Source: Ignavibacterium sp.
GTDB taxonomy: Bacteria > Bacteroidota > Ignavibacteria > Ignavibacteriales > Ignavibacteriaceae
Length of the DNA stretch: 36,928 nucleotides
Direction: 5' to 3'
NCBI GenBank assembly: GCA_018059515.1
Contig: JAGOXU010000004.1
Location: 1 to 36,928, forward strand
The translations under genes and the position numbers were made by a program. Below are positions 14,975 to 23,639 of this stretch, piece after piece (positions within the stretch are counted from its first letter, which is position 1; every line of letters begins with the position of its first letter). The notes beneath the pieces were generated by a model. It had not been told where the DNA came from. It saw only the letters and a list, made by a program, of their open reading frames with translations, and did not search any database.

Positions 14975-16818
14975 GTTAGTTTTTCTGCTTTGTGAAGTAA
15001 TTCGTTTACGTCAACTATCATCACAACCGATCCATCGCCCATAATTGTTGAACCTGCTATGCCCTGTACTTTGCCAAAATAATTTCCGAGTGATTTTATT
15101 ACTACTTCTTTTTGTCCCACTAAACTATCTACTTTTATTCCATATCTTTTTTCAGCAATGCCAACAACTACAACATACTGCCATATTCTATTTTCATCTT
15201 TTTCTTCAGCTCCAAAAAGAACTTCTTCAACCGAAACAAGTGGAAGCACACTAGCGCGCATTTTAATTACAGGTCTTTGATTTACCGAATAAATATTTTC
15301 CCTGTGCACTCGTAAAACTTCTAACACTGTATTTAAAGGAATTACAATTTGTTCGTCTTTTACTTTCACAATCATTCCGGAAATTATTGCAAGTGTTAGT
15401 GGAAGTTTGATTATAATTTTTGTTCCAACACCAACATTTGATTCAATATTTATAATGCCGCGCAGCTTTGTAACATTGGTTTTAACAACATCCATTCCAA
15501 CACCGCGCCCGGAAATATTTGTAACAACTTCCGCTGTAGAAAATCCCGGAAGAAAAATTAAATTTAATATTTCCTGTCGCGTTAATTCTTTTGCCCGCTC
15601 TGCAGATATCAATCCCTTTTGTAAAACTTTAGCTTTTATAACTTCCGGATCAATTCCTTTTCCATCATCCTCAATTGTAATTATAATATTGTTGCCTTCG
15701 TGGGCGGCGGAAAGTGTTAATGTACCTGCCGGATTTTTTCCGTTTGCTTTTCTTGTTTCAGGATTTTCAATTCCGTGATCAACACTGTTTCTAACAAGAT
15801 GTACAAGCGGATCATTAATTTCTTCAATTAAAGTTTTATCTAATTCTGTTTCTTCACCTTTGATAACAATATTAATTTGCTTTTTGGCATCACGGGAAAG
15901 ATCACGAACGAGACGTGGAAATTTGTTAAACACTTTTCCAATCTTAATCATACGTGTTTTCATCACAACAAGCTGCAGCTCGTTTGTCATTAAATCAATC
16001 TGTTTTGTTACATCAAAAAGATCGCGTGAAAATTTTGTCCCTTCATTTTCAAGCGCAAACTCTGAGTTTACTTGCGCTAATCTATTTCTTCCAAGCACTA
16101 ATTCAGAAACAATATTTAAAAGCTCGTCTAATCTTTCAACATCAACACGAATAGAATTTTCTACTTTTTTTGTTGTGTCCTGTTTTGATTTATCAACAGC
16201 TACAATTTTATTTTCAACCTGCGGTAATTCGTGTTCTCCATCAGCATCTTCTGTTTCTTCTAAAATTTTATCTTCAGTAGATCCGGACATTACAACAGTT
16301 TCAGTCGTATTATTTGTATCAATGTTCAATTCGCTTTTTGCGGATTTCTTTTTTGATTTTTTAACAGGTTTTTTCTTTTCAACAACTACACCGCCATTTT
16401 CAAGGGTGCTGATTAAATCAGTTAATTCTTTAATAGTATCATCAACATCAATATCTTCATTCTGAAATTCTTCAATACTGTAAAGCAATGATTTCATTTT
16501 ATCATAAGCCAAAAGCAATGCATCCATTATGCTTGCACTCAAACTTACTTCAAGCTTACGAAGCTTGTTAAGGATGTCTTCACCTTTATGTGTAACACCT
16601 GTAAGCTTATCAAGCCCCAGAAAGCTTGATGTTCCTTTTATAGTATGAAAATGTCTGAACACACTGTTAAGCAATTCATTATCATCCGGTCGCTTTTCCA
16701 TCTCAACAAGATCAGCATCTAACTTTTCAAGAATTTCTTTTGTTTCGATAATAAAACTCTCAACAATTTCCTTCATATCAGGATCGATGAGAATCGGATT
16801 TTGATTTGATTTTGCCAT
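14971..16818 (-). CDS. cheA: chemotaxis histidine kinase CheA
   Basis: A 615-residue kinase that phosphorylates CheY and CheB in receptor arrays. The Hpt (P1) domain holds the phospho-histidine H58 in FRHFHTIKGTSSFLG. Residues ~145-215 form a Lys/acidic linker where other CheA proteins have the CheY-binding P2 domain, which I do not see. The dimerisation domain starts near 220 (IRVDVERLDELLNIVSELVLGRNRL). ATPase boxes follow: HLVRNSVDHGIE, IEDDGKGID, and PGFSTAEVVTNISGRGVGMDVV. A CheW-like domain closes the protein. It follows cheZ by 5 bases. Confidence 0.97.
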   Translation of the reverse strand: MAKSNQNPILIDPDMKEIVESFIIETKEILEKLDADLVEMEKRPDDNELLNSVFRHFHTIKGTSSFLGLDKLTGVTHKGEDILNKLRKLEVSLSASIMDALLLAYDKMKSLLYSIEEFQNEDIDVDDTIKELTDLISTLENGGVVVEKKKPVKKSKKKSAKSELNIDTNNTTETVVMSGSTEDKILEETEDADGEHELPQVENKIVAVDKSKQDTTKKVENSIRVDVERLDELLNIVSELVLGRNRLAQVNSEFALENEGTKFSRDLFDVTKQIDLMTNELQLVVMKTRMIKIGKVFNKFPRLVRDLSRDAKKQINIVIKGEETELDKTLIEEINDPLVHLVRNSVDHGIENPETRKANGKNPAGTLTLSAAHEGNNIIITIEDDGKGIDPEVIKAKVLQKGLISAERAKELTRQEILNLIFLPGFSTAEVVTNISGRGVGMDVVKTNVTKLRGIINIESNVGVGTKIIIKLPLTLAIISGMIVKVKDEQIVIPLNTVLEVLRVHRENIYSVNQRPVIKMRASVLPLVSVEEVLFGAEEKDENRIWQYVVVVGIAEKRYGIKVDSLVGQKEVVIKSLGNYFGKVQGIAGSTIMGDGSVVMIVDVNELLHKAEKLT

Positions 16819-16823
16819 TTGTA

Positions 16824-17573
16824 TCAGCTAAATAATTTATCTATTTCTTCTTGTGATGCTGTTTTAATTTCTTTATTAAAGATCAGGTCAACTTCCTGCT
16901 GCGGAGCTTTTGATTTTGAGTAACGTGCATTCGGATCATAAGATGCGCCTTCAGGAAAGATCAAAGAATCATAATCGCCAAGTCTTGTATTATCAAAATC
17001 CTCAATTAAAGCTGAAAGTTTATCCTGCACGGATTCAATAAGATGATTTACAGCGGCTAATTGCTGCGCTGTTATATCCTGCACCTGAAGTGAAATTGCA
17101 ATACTGTTTGAATCATTTTTCATCTTACCAACTTGAAGCAGTAACTCACCAAGTTTTTCGGAACTGCAGTTTTTCTTTAGAAAATCTTTTACAAATACTT
17201 CTGCATCACTTCTATTCAGCATCGGAATGATACTTAGTAGAAAATCTTCTTTATCAGTTTCTTTGGCTAAAATATCAACCATTGTTTTTTCGATGCCGAT
17301 CAAATTGCTATTAAGCGAATCAACAAGATCTAAGATTTCTGTTGTTGCCATTTCGGTTGCACTGGTAACATTCTGTATTTGATTTGTTGCTTTCGGAATT
17401 TTTGATGTGCTTTCCGCAATTGATCTGTTTATGTTTTCCAACAGCGGAACTGTTTCCGACATAAACTCGCCAAGGCTTTGAATGATAGGTATAAGTTTTT
17501 CGCCGTAACTAAAGACTTTTTTCAAATCGTTAAGCTTAGAAAAAAGCTTAGCCATATTTTCTGCTGTTAGCAT
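16824..17573 (-). CDS. cheZ: CheZ-type CheY-P phosphatase
   Basis: A 249-residue, mostly helical protein. The catalytic signature of CheZ is visible as VQDITAQQL, with D166 and Q170 matching D143 and Q147 of E. coli CheZ (QDLTGQ). A long helical hairpin precedes it. The C-terminal ~50 residues look flexible and end in SQEEIDKLFS (240-249). That end resembles both the CheY-binding tail of CheZ and the SQxEIDxL motif at the N-terminus of FliM. A similar stretch (QQEVDLIF) lies just before. Its start overlaps the cheY stop (TGATG), so the phosphatase is coupled to its substrate. Confidence 0.85.
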   Translation of the reverse strand: MLTAENMAKLFSKLNDLKKVFSYGEKLIPIIQSLGEFMSETVPLLENINRSIAESTSKIPKATNQIQNVTSATEMATTEILDLVDSLNSNLIGIEKTMVDILAKETDKEDFLLSIIPMLNRSDAEVFVKDFLKKNCSSEKLGELLLQVGKMKNDSNSIAISLQVQDITAQQLAAVNHLIESVQDKLSALIEDFDNTRLGDYDSLIFPEGASYDPNARYSKSKAPQQEVDLIFNKEIKTASQEEIDKLFS

Positions 17574-17962
17574 CAGTTTGCTCCTACATTATTAGAAATT
17601 ATTTGATCGATTTTATCACGCAGTATTGCAGGTGTAAATGGCTTAACCACATAATTATTTACCTTTGCTTTTAATGCTTCGATAATGTCATCCTTAACAC
17701 CTCGTGTTGTTACCATTAATACCGGAATCTTTCCCATTTTCTCATCAGAGCGAATTGCTTTTATTAATTCAAGTCCGCTAAGTACAGGCATGTTCCAATC
17801 AGTGATAACAAAATTAATTGTGTCATCGGCGGCTAATTTAATAAGTGCATCTTTGCCGTCTGCTGCTTCAACAAACTCTTCATAACCAAGATTTTTTAAT
17901 GAGTTGGTAACGATACGCCGCATAGTTTGAGAATCATCTACAATTAAAAATTTTAAGCTCAT
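17573..17962 (-). CDS. cheY: chemotaxis response regulator CheY
   Basis: A 129-residue single receiver domain that, when phosphorylated by CheA, binds the flagellar switch. It has acidic residues D9/D10, phospho-acceptor D55 (FVITDWNMPVLSG), the switch Thr in LMVTTRG, and the lysine in YVVKPFTP. TDWNMPxMxG is typical of true CheY proteins. It lies between a second receiver gene and cheZ. Confidence 0.93.
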   Translation of the reverse strand: MSLKFLIVDDSQTMRRIVTNSLKNLGYEEFVEAADGKDALIKLAADDTINFVITDWNMPVLSGLELIKAIRSDEKMGKIPVLMVTTRGVKDDIIEALKAKVNNYVVKPFTPAILRDKIDQIISNNVGAN

Positions 17963-17972
17963 AGTTTTCTTT

Positions 17973-18338
17973 CTAGTTTAAAAATTTAGAGACTTCGTAT
18001 AAAACTCTTTTTGAATCAAACGGTTTAAGCAAATAAGCATTTGCACCGCATTGCATACCCCTTTCAATATCTGCATTTGCTGAAAGTGATGAGAGAATGA
18101 TTATCGGAATTTCCTGGTAATCTTCGTTTGAACGAATTGCTTTTATCAGTTCAAATCCATCAATGTTAGGCATATTTAGATCTGTAATAACAAGATCAAC
18201 CTGTTCAGACGGCAGAACTTCTAAAGCCTGCATTCCGTCAGCAACCTGAATTATTTCATATCCTTTAACTTTTAATGAGATTGAAACAAATTTTCTTATT
18301 GTAGGAGAATCATCCGCAACAAGAATAACTTTCTTCAT
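17973..18338 (-). CDS. second single-domain response regulator, CheY-like
   Basis: A 121-residue receiver with D9/D10, phospho-acceptor D53 (LVITDLNMPNIDGFELI) and KPF near the C-terminus. The usual switch Thr/Ser is a Ser (IIILSSLSA). I chose the ATG at 18338 because AAGGAG lies 10 bases upstream, inside the last codons of cheR; a TTG at 18365 would add nine residues and is unlikely. It may be a phosphate sink for CheA, or a regulator for another target. The more CheY-typical TDWNMP sequence is in the next gene. Confidence 0.88.
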   Translation of the reverse strand: MKKVILVADDSPTIRKFVSISLKVKGYEIIQVADGMQALEVLPSEQVDLVITDLNMPNIDGFELIKAIRSNEDYQEIPIIILSSLSANADIERGMQCGANAYLLKPFDSKRVLYEVSKFLN

Positions 18339-18345
18339 TTTACAT

Positions 18346-19245
18346 TTACTCCTTTTTATATCCAATTGTTTTAGGAAAACTTGTCAGCTTAAAAGATTTT
18401 GATATACCATGCAGAGTTTCAGAATATCCAATAAACAGGTAACCGTCTTTTAATAATGAATTATACAAATGATTTATCACTTTAATTTTTGAATCCTGAT
18501 CAAAATAAATCAATACGTTTGCACAAAAGATTACATCAAAATTTATCATCGTACGCATGCTCAAATCATCGTATAGATTAAGCAATTTAAAGTACACCAT
18601 ATCTTTAATTTTAGGATCAAGATCAAACGAAGCGCCGTTTGTTTTAAAATATTTTTTAAGATAATAAACAGATGTGTTTCTAACAGAGTATTCTTTGTAT
18701 GAAGCGCGTCTTGCGGCATCAACAACAGCGTTGCTAATATCCGTACCAACAATTTCAAATTCCATATTTGGATATTTGGGACTAATAAGATCGTTAATTA
18801 TAATAGCAATAGAGTACGCTTCTTCCCCGCTTGATGAAGCTGCGCTCCAGATTTTTATTTTATTCTTACCAAGTTTTTCTTTTGATGAAATGATTTTAGG
18901 AAGTATTGAAGTAACAAGTGCATCAAGCTGAGGCTGGTTACGAAAGAAAAATGTTTCGTTAATTGTTATTGCTTCGTACAGATATTTAACTTCAGTAGTG
19001 CCGGATGGATTGAATTTAATGTAATCAAAATATTTTTCAAACGATTCAATTCCTAAGTGACTAATCCTTTTTTGCAGCCTGCTTTCGAGCAAATACTTTT
19101 TATTATCTTGGAAATAGATGCCTGTGCTTTCATAAATATATTTACGCCAGGTTTCAAATGAGTTAAGCGAGAGGCTTGTCTTTGTTGGCGTAAGCACCAT
19201 AGATGGCGGCGGCGCTGCAAAATCACTTTGTGTAAACTCGTGCAT
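18346..19245 (-). CDS. cheR: chemoreceptor glutamate methyltransferase CheR
   Basis: A 299-residue SAM-dependent enzyme that methylates receptor glutamates. After a ~30-residue non-conserved lead comes the N-terminal helical domain (WRKYIYESTGIYFQDNKKYLLESRLQKRI). The methyltransferase domain follows, with NETFFFRNQPQL, the SAM loop IWSAASSSGEEAYSIAI, FEIVGTDIS, and IFCANVLIYFD. It starts 9 bases after the HEAT-repeat gene, with no strong ribosome site. Confidence 0.96.
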   Translation of the reverse strand: MHEFTQSDFAAPPPSMVLTPTKTSLSLNSFETWRKYIYESTGIYFQDNKKYLLESRLQKRISHLGIESFEKYFDYIKFNPSGTTEVKYLYEAITINETFFFRNQPQLDALVTSILPKIISSKEKLGKNKIKIWSAASSSGEEAYSIAIIINDLISPKYPNMEFEIVGTDISNAVVDAARRASYKEYSVRNTSVYYLKKYFKTNGASFDLDPKIKDMVYFKLLNLYDDLSMRTMINFDVIFCANVLIYFDQDSKIKVINHLYNSLLKDGYLFIGYSETLHGISKSFKLTSFPKTIGYKKE

Positions 19246-19254
19246 TTCTATCGA

Positions 19255-20643
19255 TCAGTTTGTTAAATATTGTTTACGCAAAGAAATCTCTTTTGCTTTT
19301 TCACTTACCATCTCTTCGGGATCATTAGCTAATTTAAAAAGTGCTTCTGCAATAATCGGATTATCCAAATCTGTAAACAGATCAAGCAAACGCATTCTGT
19401 TCCAAAAATTTTCATCATTTAACATTGAGTCAATAAATAGCAATGCAGTTTCATAATCAATTTTAAATAAAAGCTCTGCTGCTGTTATGCGAATTACTTC
19501 ATCCGGATTTGTAAGACTTTTTGATAACGATTCCGTCATTCGGCGTTTTTCAATCTGTGTTAAATTATTAATTCCTTCCGGCTCTGATATTAGAATTGTT
19601 TGCAATAGATCTAAAACAGCGGATAAATACTTGTTTGAATTATCAATTACCGTGTGAAGTTTTGGAAGAATGGTTCTTTTATTTTCCATAAACTTATCAT
19701 GCAGCACTTCATTTAAATCTTCATCCATTCCATAAATACATAAGCACGCATAAAGTATTTCAGGGTCATCAAAAACACTTACTAAGTGAGCCGCAATAAT
19801 TTGATATTTGGGTTCTGAATTTATTATTGTATCTAAAACGCATTTTTTTATTTTTTCATCAAACGGAACATCAAGATCGTACTTAACTTTAAGCTTATAA
19901 ATAGCTTCTAAAAGCGGCCATATAAGCGCACCGTTTAAATTTTCAACCTGCGAAAGAAGAAAATAAAAAGTACTCTCATCACCAATTTCCCCCATACTTT
20001 CAATCATTGTAAATTTTATGAAATCATCATCCAAGTTGAAATTCTCTACAATAAACTTTAATGATTCCGGAGTCCTTATTTTTCCAACAGCTTCAATTAC
20101 AACCGGTTTTAATACTTCTGCTTTATCATAAAAACTAATGATATGTTCAACAGCTTTTTCGCTGTAAATATTTCCAAGCGCTTCAATGCAGGCAACAATT
20201 ACATTTTCATTTTGATTAACTCTTAGAATTTCAATTATCAAATCTTCCGGTTGTCTATCTCCAATCAATCCAAGTATATCAACCAAAAATTTAATATCAT
20301 CATCAATTTTAATTTCAGAAAGTCGTTTACAAATTGCATTAATTGAATCTGTACCTTTTCTTAATAAAACTTCACCGGCAAGATTTCTAACTGAAATATC
20401 CTGTGAACTTGTGTAATCAATAATTGCGAATGGAATTAAGGGATTGTTATTCTGAATCAGAAATTTTGATACAGCATTTTTTATAGACTTATCATCACCT
20501 TTAATAAGATTAACGGCTTTTCTAATTACTTCACAGTCAACTTCTTCAAACGTTAGATTAAACAACACTTCTGTTTTTAAAACAGAATCACCTGAGTTAA
20601 GAATTTCTAAAACATTTTGATCGGTTTGGTTTTCTGCATTCAT
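19255..20643 (-). CDS. HEAT-repeat protein heading the chemotaxis operon
   Basis: A 462-residue, all-helical protein built from repeats of about 30-35 residues of HEAT/PBS-lyase type. Examples are LAGEVLLRKGTDSINAICKRL, IVACIEALGNIYSEKAVEHIISFY and IRITAAELLFKIDYETALLFI. No signal peptide, membrane segment or catalytic motif is seen. It is the first gene of the che operon and lies 9 bases before cheR, so it probably serves as a protein-binding scaffold in chemotaxis. I do not know a named family for it; its partner is unknown. Confidence 0.8.
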   Translation of the reverse strand: MNAENQTDQNVLEILNSGDSVLKTEVLFNLTFEEVDCEVIRKAVNLIKGDDKSIKNAVSKFLIQNNNPLIPFAIIDYTSSQDISVRNLAGEVLLRKGTDSINAICKRLSEIKIDDDIKFLVDILGLIGDRQPEDLIIEILRVNQNENVIVACIEALGNIYSEKAVEHIISFYDKAEVLKPVVIEAVGKIRTPESLKFIVENFNLDDDFIKFTMIESMGEIGDESTFYFLLSQVENLNGALIWPLLEAIYKLKVKYDLDVPFDEKIKKCVLDTIINSEPKYQIIAAHLVSVFDDPEILYACLCIYGMDEDLNEVLHDKFMENKRTILPKLHTVIDNSNKYLSAVLDLLQTILISEPEGINNLTQIEKRRMTESLSKSLTNPDEVIRITAAELLFKIDYETALLFIDSMLNDENFWNRMRLLDLFTDLDNPIIAEALFKLANDPEEMVSEKAKEISLRKQYLTN

Positions 20644-20689
20644 TTGTTTTACTATTTGATAGTTTTAAATCCAATTAACTAACTGTATT

Positions 20690-20707
20690 TGCCAATTATA
20701 GTGCCGC
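20690..20707 (-). promoter_or_regulatory. weak sigma-54-like site upstream of the chemotaxis operon
   Basis: The minus strand reads GCGGCACTATAATTGGCA, 47-64 bases before the ATG of the HEAT-repeat gene. GGCAC fits the -24 element, but the -12 element is off by one: GG-N10-GG or GG-N11-GC instead of GG-N10-GC. Two direct copies of TTTTTACGG (plus-strand 20722-20730 and 20798-20806) lie upstream and could be activator sites. All of this is tentative. Confidence 0.25.
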
Positions 20708-20836
20708 ACAAATTCTTTTGTTTTTTACGGTTTTTCTACATATTTGAAAAGAACTTGTAGGATATTAGCCAACTGATACTTGCTGTACATTTTCCGCTTT
20801 TTACGGGTGGATTAACCGTCCTAGCAATACAATTTG

Positions 20837-22936
20837 TTATTTATAGAAATCTTCATTTTCAACATATTCTTGTTCCTCTGCTGCTTGGTGCTTATTTGAA
20901 TGATGCAGAGATTTATCAACTTTAAAACCGGAAATTAATTTTTGCAGATTATCTGTAAGCTGATTTAATTCTTCGGCGGATTGTGCAATCTGTCTAACAC
21001 CAATTGCACTTTGCTGGGTAACATTTGTAATCAATTCAATATTTTGTGTAATCTGTTGAGAAGCGCTTGATTGTTCTTCACTTGCGGCTGCAACCTGAGT
21101 TACAATATCCACAACTCGTTCTGCACCATTAATAATTTCGTTAAGAGAATTACCGGCTTTTTCTGCAAGTGCGTGTCCGTTTTCAACTTCTTTTGTTCCC
21201 TGCTGCATAGATTGCACAGCGCCTTCAGTATTTTTTTGGATGTGTTTTATCATAACAGCAATTTCCTGCGTTGCTTTTGAAGTTCTTTCAGCAAGTTTTC
21301 TAACTTCATCGGCAACAACTGCAAATCCTCTTCCCTGTTCGCCTGCACGAGCAGCTTCAATAGCAGCGTTTAGTGCAAGCAGGTTTGTTTGATCTGCAAT
21401 ATCATCAATCACTTGTACAATCTCACCAATTTCGTTACTGCTCTTACCAAGGTCTTGAACAGTGTCAGAACTACGTTTAACAACTTCAGAAATTCTTATC
21501 ATACCTTCGATTGTTTCTTTAACAACGCTACCGCCCACCACAGCAAAGCTTCCTGCAGTCTTACTTGCTTCTGCGGCAATTGTAGTATTTTTTGTGGTTT
21601 CAAAAATTGTTCTTGTCATCTGTTCGATTGCACTTGCAACTTCAGAAGCTTGCGCACTTTGTTCACTTGCGCCGGCTGCCATTTCCTCTGTACTTGAACT
21701 TATTTCTACCGCAGCTTTTGCAGCGGCTGAAACTACGTTTGAAACTTCTGTTAGTGTTTTACCAAGTGAATCAGTTACATAGTTAATAGAGTTTTTTATT
21801 CTTTCATGATCGCCGGCGTACTCTTTAGTGATTTTAACAGTAAAATCACCTGCGGCAACTTTTTCTAAGGTTTCTATTGCTTCATTTATTGGTTCATAAA
21901 CGGCATCAAGGGTGTTATTCATTCCTTCGATTATCGTTTTGTATCCGCCGCTAAATACTTTTGTATTACCACGCGCACCACTGTTGCCTTTTATTGATGC
22001 AGTAGTTAGAAACTTAATTTCCAAAACAAGTTTATTAAGATTATCAATCATCTTTTCAAAACTTTTTGATAGAACATCATGATCGGATAAAGCATTAATT
22101 TTCAGTTCAAGATCACCGGATGCAATTTTTTCTGCAGCATCAATTTTTTCTAACTGGGAATCTCTAAGCTTGTTTAGCATTACTGCCATTTGCCCAAACT
22201 CGTCATTGTTCTTGGATTCCATTTTCTGTTCAAAATTCCCGAGAGAAAATTGTTTTAGAAGTTCTTTAATTATTTCAATCGGTTTTGTAAGTGTGGGTAT
22301 CAACTTGAAGAATGTAAATAAGAATGCAAGAGTTCCGATAAGCATCCCTGCTAATATCAGAATAATTGTTTTAGACATAATAGAACTTACTTCAGATTCT
22401 AACCCGGCTTTTTGATTGTTAATGTCCGACATTATATCTGCCATTTCACTTTCAAACTTTTTTCTTAACTCTTCACCGGAAGTTGTAGCAATGTAGGAAG
22501 CCATTTCAAAGTCTTTCATAGCTGCAGCACTTAATGTTCCATCTACAACAGACTCAAAAAATTCATTAAAAATTTTATCAAAGTTCTGGCTATGCTCCTC
22601 AAAAATATCTGCTAATGATGAATCTTTAATTAATGCCATTGTTTCAATAATCTTTTTCTTGTGTTTATCTACTGCTTCAAAGTTCTTATCAAATTGATTT
22701 TCAAAACCGGGGATTGAAAATTTAAGAAGATAAAATTGTAAGCTTTGAAATTCAGCCTGAACATCGGTTAAATGCTCTCTTGATAAGATTATTTTATTAT
22801 TTAATGTTTCATTTATTCTTGAAAATTGAAAAAAATGATACAAATCGTTTACGACCAATAGTGTAGAAATTGCAGCAACAACAAAAAAGGATGTTTGTAT
22901 TTTTGTTTTAAATGATACGTTTTTTAGGTTTATCAT
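20837..22936 (-). CDS. methyl-accepting chemotaxis protein with a four-helix-type sensor and several HAMP units
   Basis: A 699-residue receptor. Membrane segments lie at about 12-30 and 189-212. The ~155 periplasmic residues between them are helical and look like a four-helix-bundle sensor. HAMP follows TM2 (about 211-265). Two further HAMP-like units end or begin at ASGDLELKI and AAGDFTVKI. The signalling hairpin tip is canonical ([38 protein letters not shown]). A flexible ~25-residue tail ends in the acidic-aromatic ENEDFYK, which is not a standard CheR-binding pentapeptide. It is 26 bases downstream of a TonB-C-domain gene, probably in one transcript. Confidence 0.95.
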   Translation of the reverse strand: MINLKNVSFKTKIQTSFFVVAAISTLLVVNDLYHFFQFSRINETLNNKIILSREHLTDVQAEFQSLQFYLLKFSIPGFENQFDKNFEAVDKHKKKIIETMALIKDSSLADIFEEHSQNFDKIFNEFFESVVDGTLSAAAMKDFEMASYIATTSGEELRKKFESEMADIMSDINNQKAGLESEVSSIMSKTIILILAGMLIGTLAFLFTFFKLIPTLTKPIEIIKELLKQFSLGNFEQKMESKNNDEFGQMAVMLNKLRDSQLEKIDAAEKIASGDLELKINALSDHDVLSKSFEKMIDNLNKLVLEIKFLTTASIKGNSGARGNTKVFSGGYKTIIEGMNNTLDAVYEPINEAIETLEKVAAGDFTVKITKEYAGDHERIKNSINYVTDSLGKTLTEVSNVVSAAAKAAVEISSSTEEMAAGASEQSAQASEVASAIEQMTRTIFETTKNTTIAAEASKTAGSFAVVGGSVVKETIEGMIRISEVVKRSSDTVQDLGKSSNEIGEIVQVIDDIADQTNLLALNAAIEAARAGEQGRGFAVVADEVRKLAERTSKATQEIAVMIKHIQKNTEGAVQSMQQGTKEVENGHALAEKAGNSLNEIINGAERVVDIVTQVAAASEEQSSASQQITQNIELITNVTQQSAIGVRQIAQSAEELNQLTDNLQKLISGFKVDKSLHHSNKHQAAEEQEYVENEDFYK

Positions 22937-22962
22937 AATTTTTTTTCCGAACGTTTTAATGT

Positions 22963-23361
22963 TTACTTAAGTTTAAAAACAACCGATATTGTGGTTTTTA
23001 CTTTTACTGTTTTACCCTCGTGTTGACCGGGTTTAAACTTTGAAGTACTTAACACACGAACAACTTCTTCATCACAACCAGCACCAAGCCCTTTTATAAT
23101 CTTAACCTTATCAACGTTTCCTTTATCATCCACATACGCCATCGCATAAACTTTACCTTCTGTATTTGTTTGTTTGGCAATACTGGGATATTTAATTTTT
23201 TTGGATAATTCAGCCATTCCGCCATCCAATTCTGGCATGGTGGTTGCAAATGCAAGATATTGATCATCTTCGGCAGGTGTGTTTTGTGAAAAGCAAACTT
23301 TACTTAAAAGTACAATTAGAATTAATGTATATAGGTATCCAAGATATTTTTTAGCTTTCAT
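22963..23361 (-). CDS. small exported protein with a TonB C-terminal domain
   Basis: A 132-residue protein with a clear signal peptide ([20 protein letters not shown], cut near residue 26). The mature part is a TonB C-terminal fold: [72 protein letters not shown]. It has no TonB membrane anchor or Pro-rich spacer, so it is unlikely to transduce energy by itself. Such stand-alone domains are common in Bacteroidota. It shares a predicted transcript with the chemoreceptor downstream, and a sigma-28-like site lies 41-67 bases upstream of its ATG. Confidence 0.88.
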   Translation of the reverse strand: MKAKKYLGYLYTLILIVLLSKVCFSQNTPAEDDQYLAFATTMPELDGGMAELSKKIKYPSIAKQTNTEGKVYAMAYVDDKGNVDKVKIIKGLGAGCDEEVVRVLSTSKFKPGQHEGKTVKVKTTISVVFKLK

Positions 23362-23401
23362 AATATTTCCGTTTCTGTTAAACTTTTAATTTCCTCTACT
23401 A

Positions 23402-23428
23402 TTATCGAAAATTGTTTGCATTTGTTAA
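23402..23428 (-). promoter_or_regulatory. sigma-28-like promoter ahead of the TonB-C/chemoreceptor pair
   Basis: On the minus strand CTTAA is followed by a spacer and then CGATAAT; TTAA and CGATAA are 17 bases apart. The -10 part resembles the FliA/SigD element GCCGATAA. The same arrangement occurs ahead of cheW (34992-35018), with further matches (ACTTAAyAAAT, TTCGATAAT). The start site would be near 23395, about 34 bases before the gene. Confidence 0.5.
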
Positions 23429-23639
23429 GTAAAGATTGGGGATAATTACTACGGAATTTGATTTGTTTCCATTTTTACAACAGAAAAATGTTAGGATATA
23501 TTAAACCTCTATTTAAACTTCTGAGGTTTAGGTAAGCTTCAGAAATTTTGGGAGAAATTTTATGATTTGAATTTAATTCTATCGAGAATTTTAAAAACTT
23601 TGAGGGTTTAGCTGAGGTTTTGTTTGCATTTGCAGAAAC

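Noticed and set aside
15860-16465. 201-residue plus-strand frame opposite cheA
   Set aside because: Antisense to cheA and rich in Ser/Phe, as expected from reverse-complemented Lys/Glu-rich coding DNA.
20837-20880. C-terminal CheR-binding pentapeptide on the first chemoreceptor
   Set aside because: The tail ends in NEDFYK, which does not fit the aromatic-x-x-aromatic pattern of known pentapeptides.
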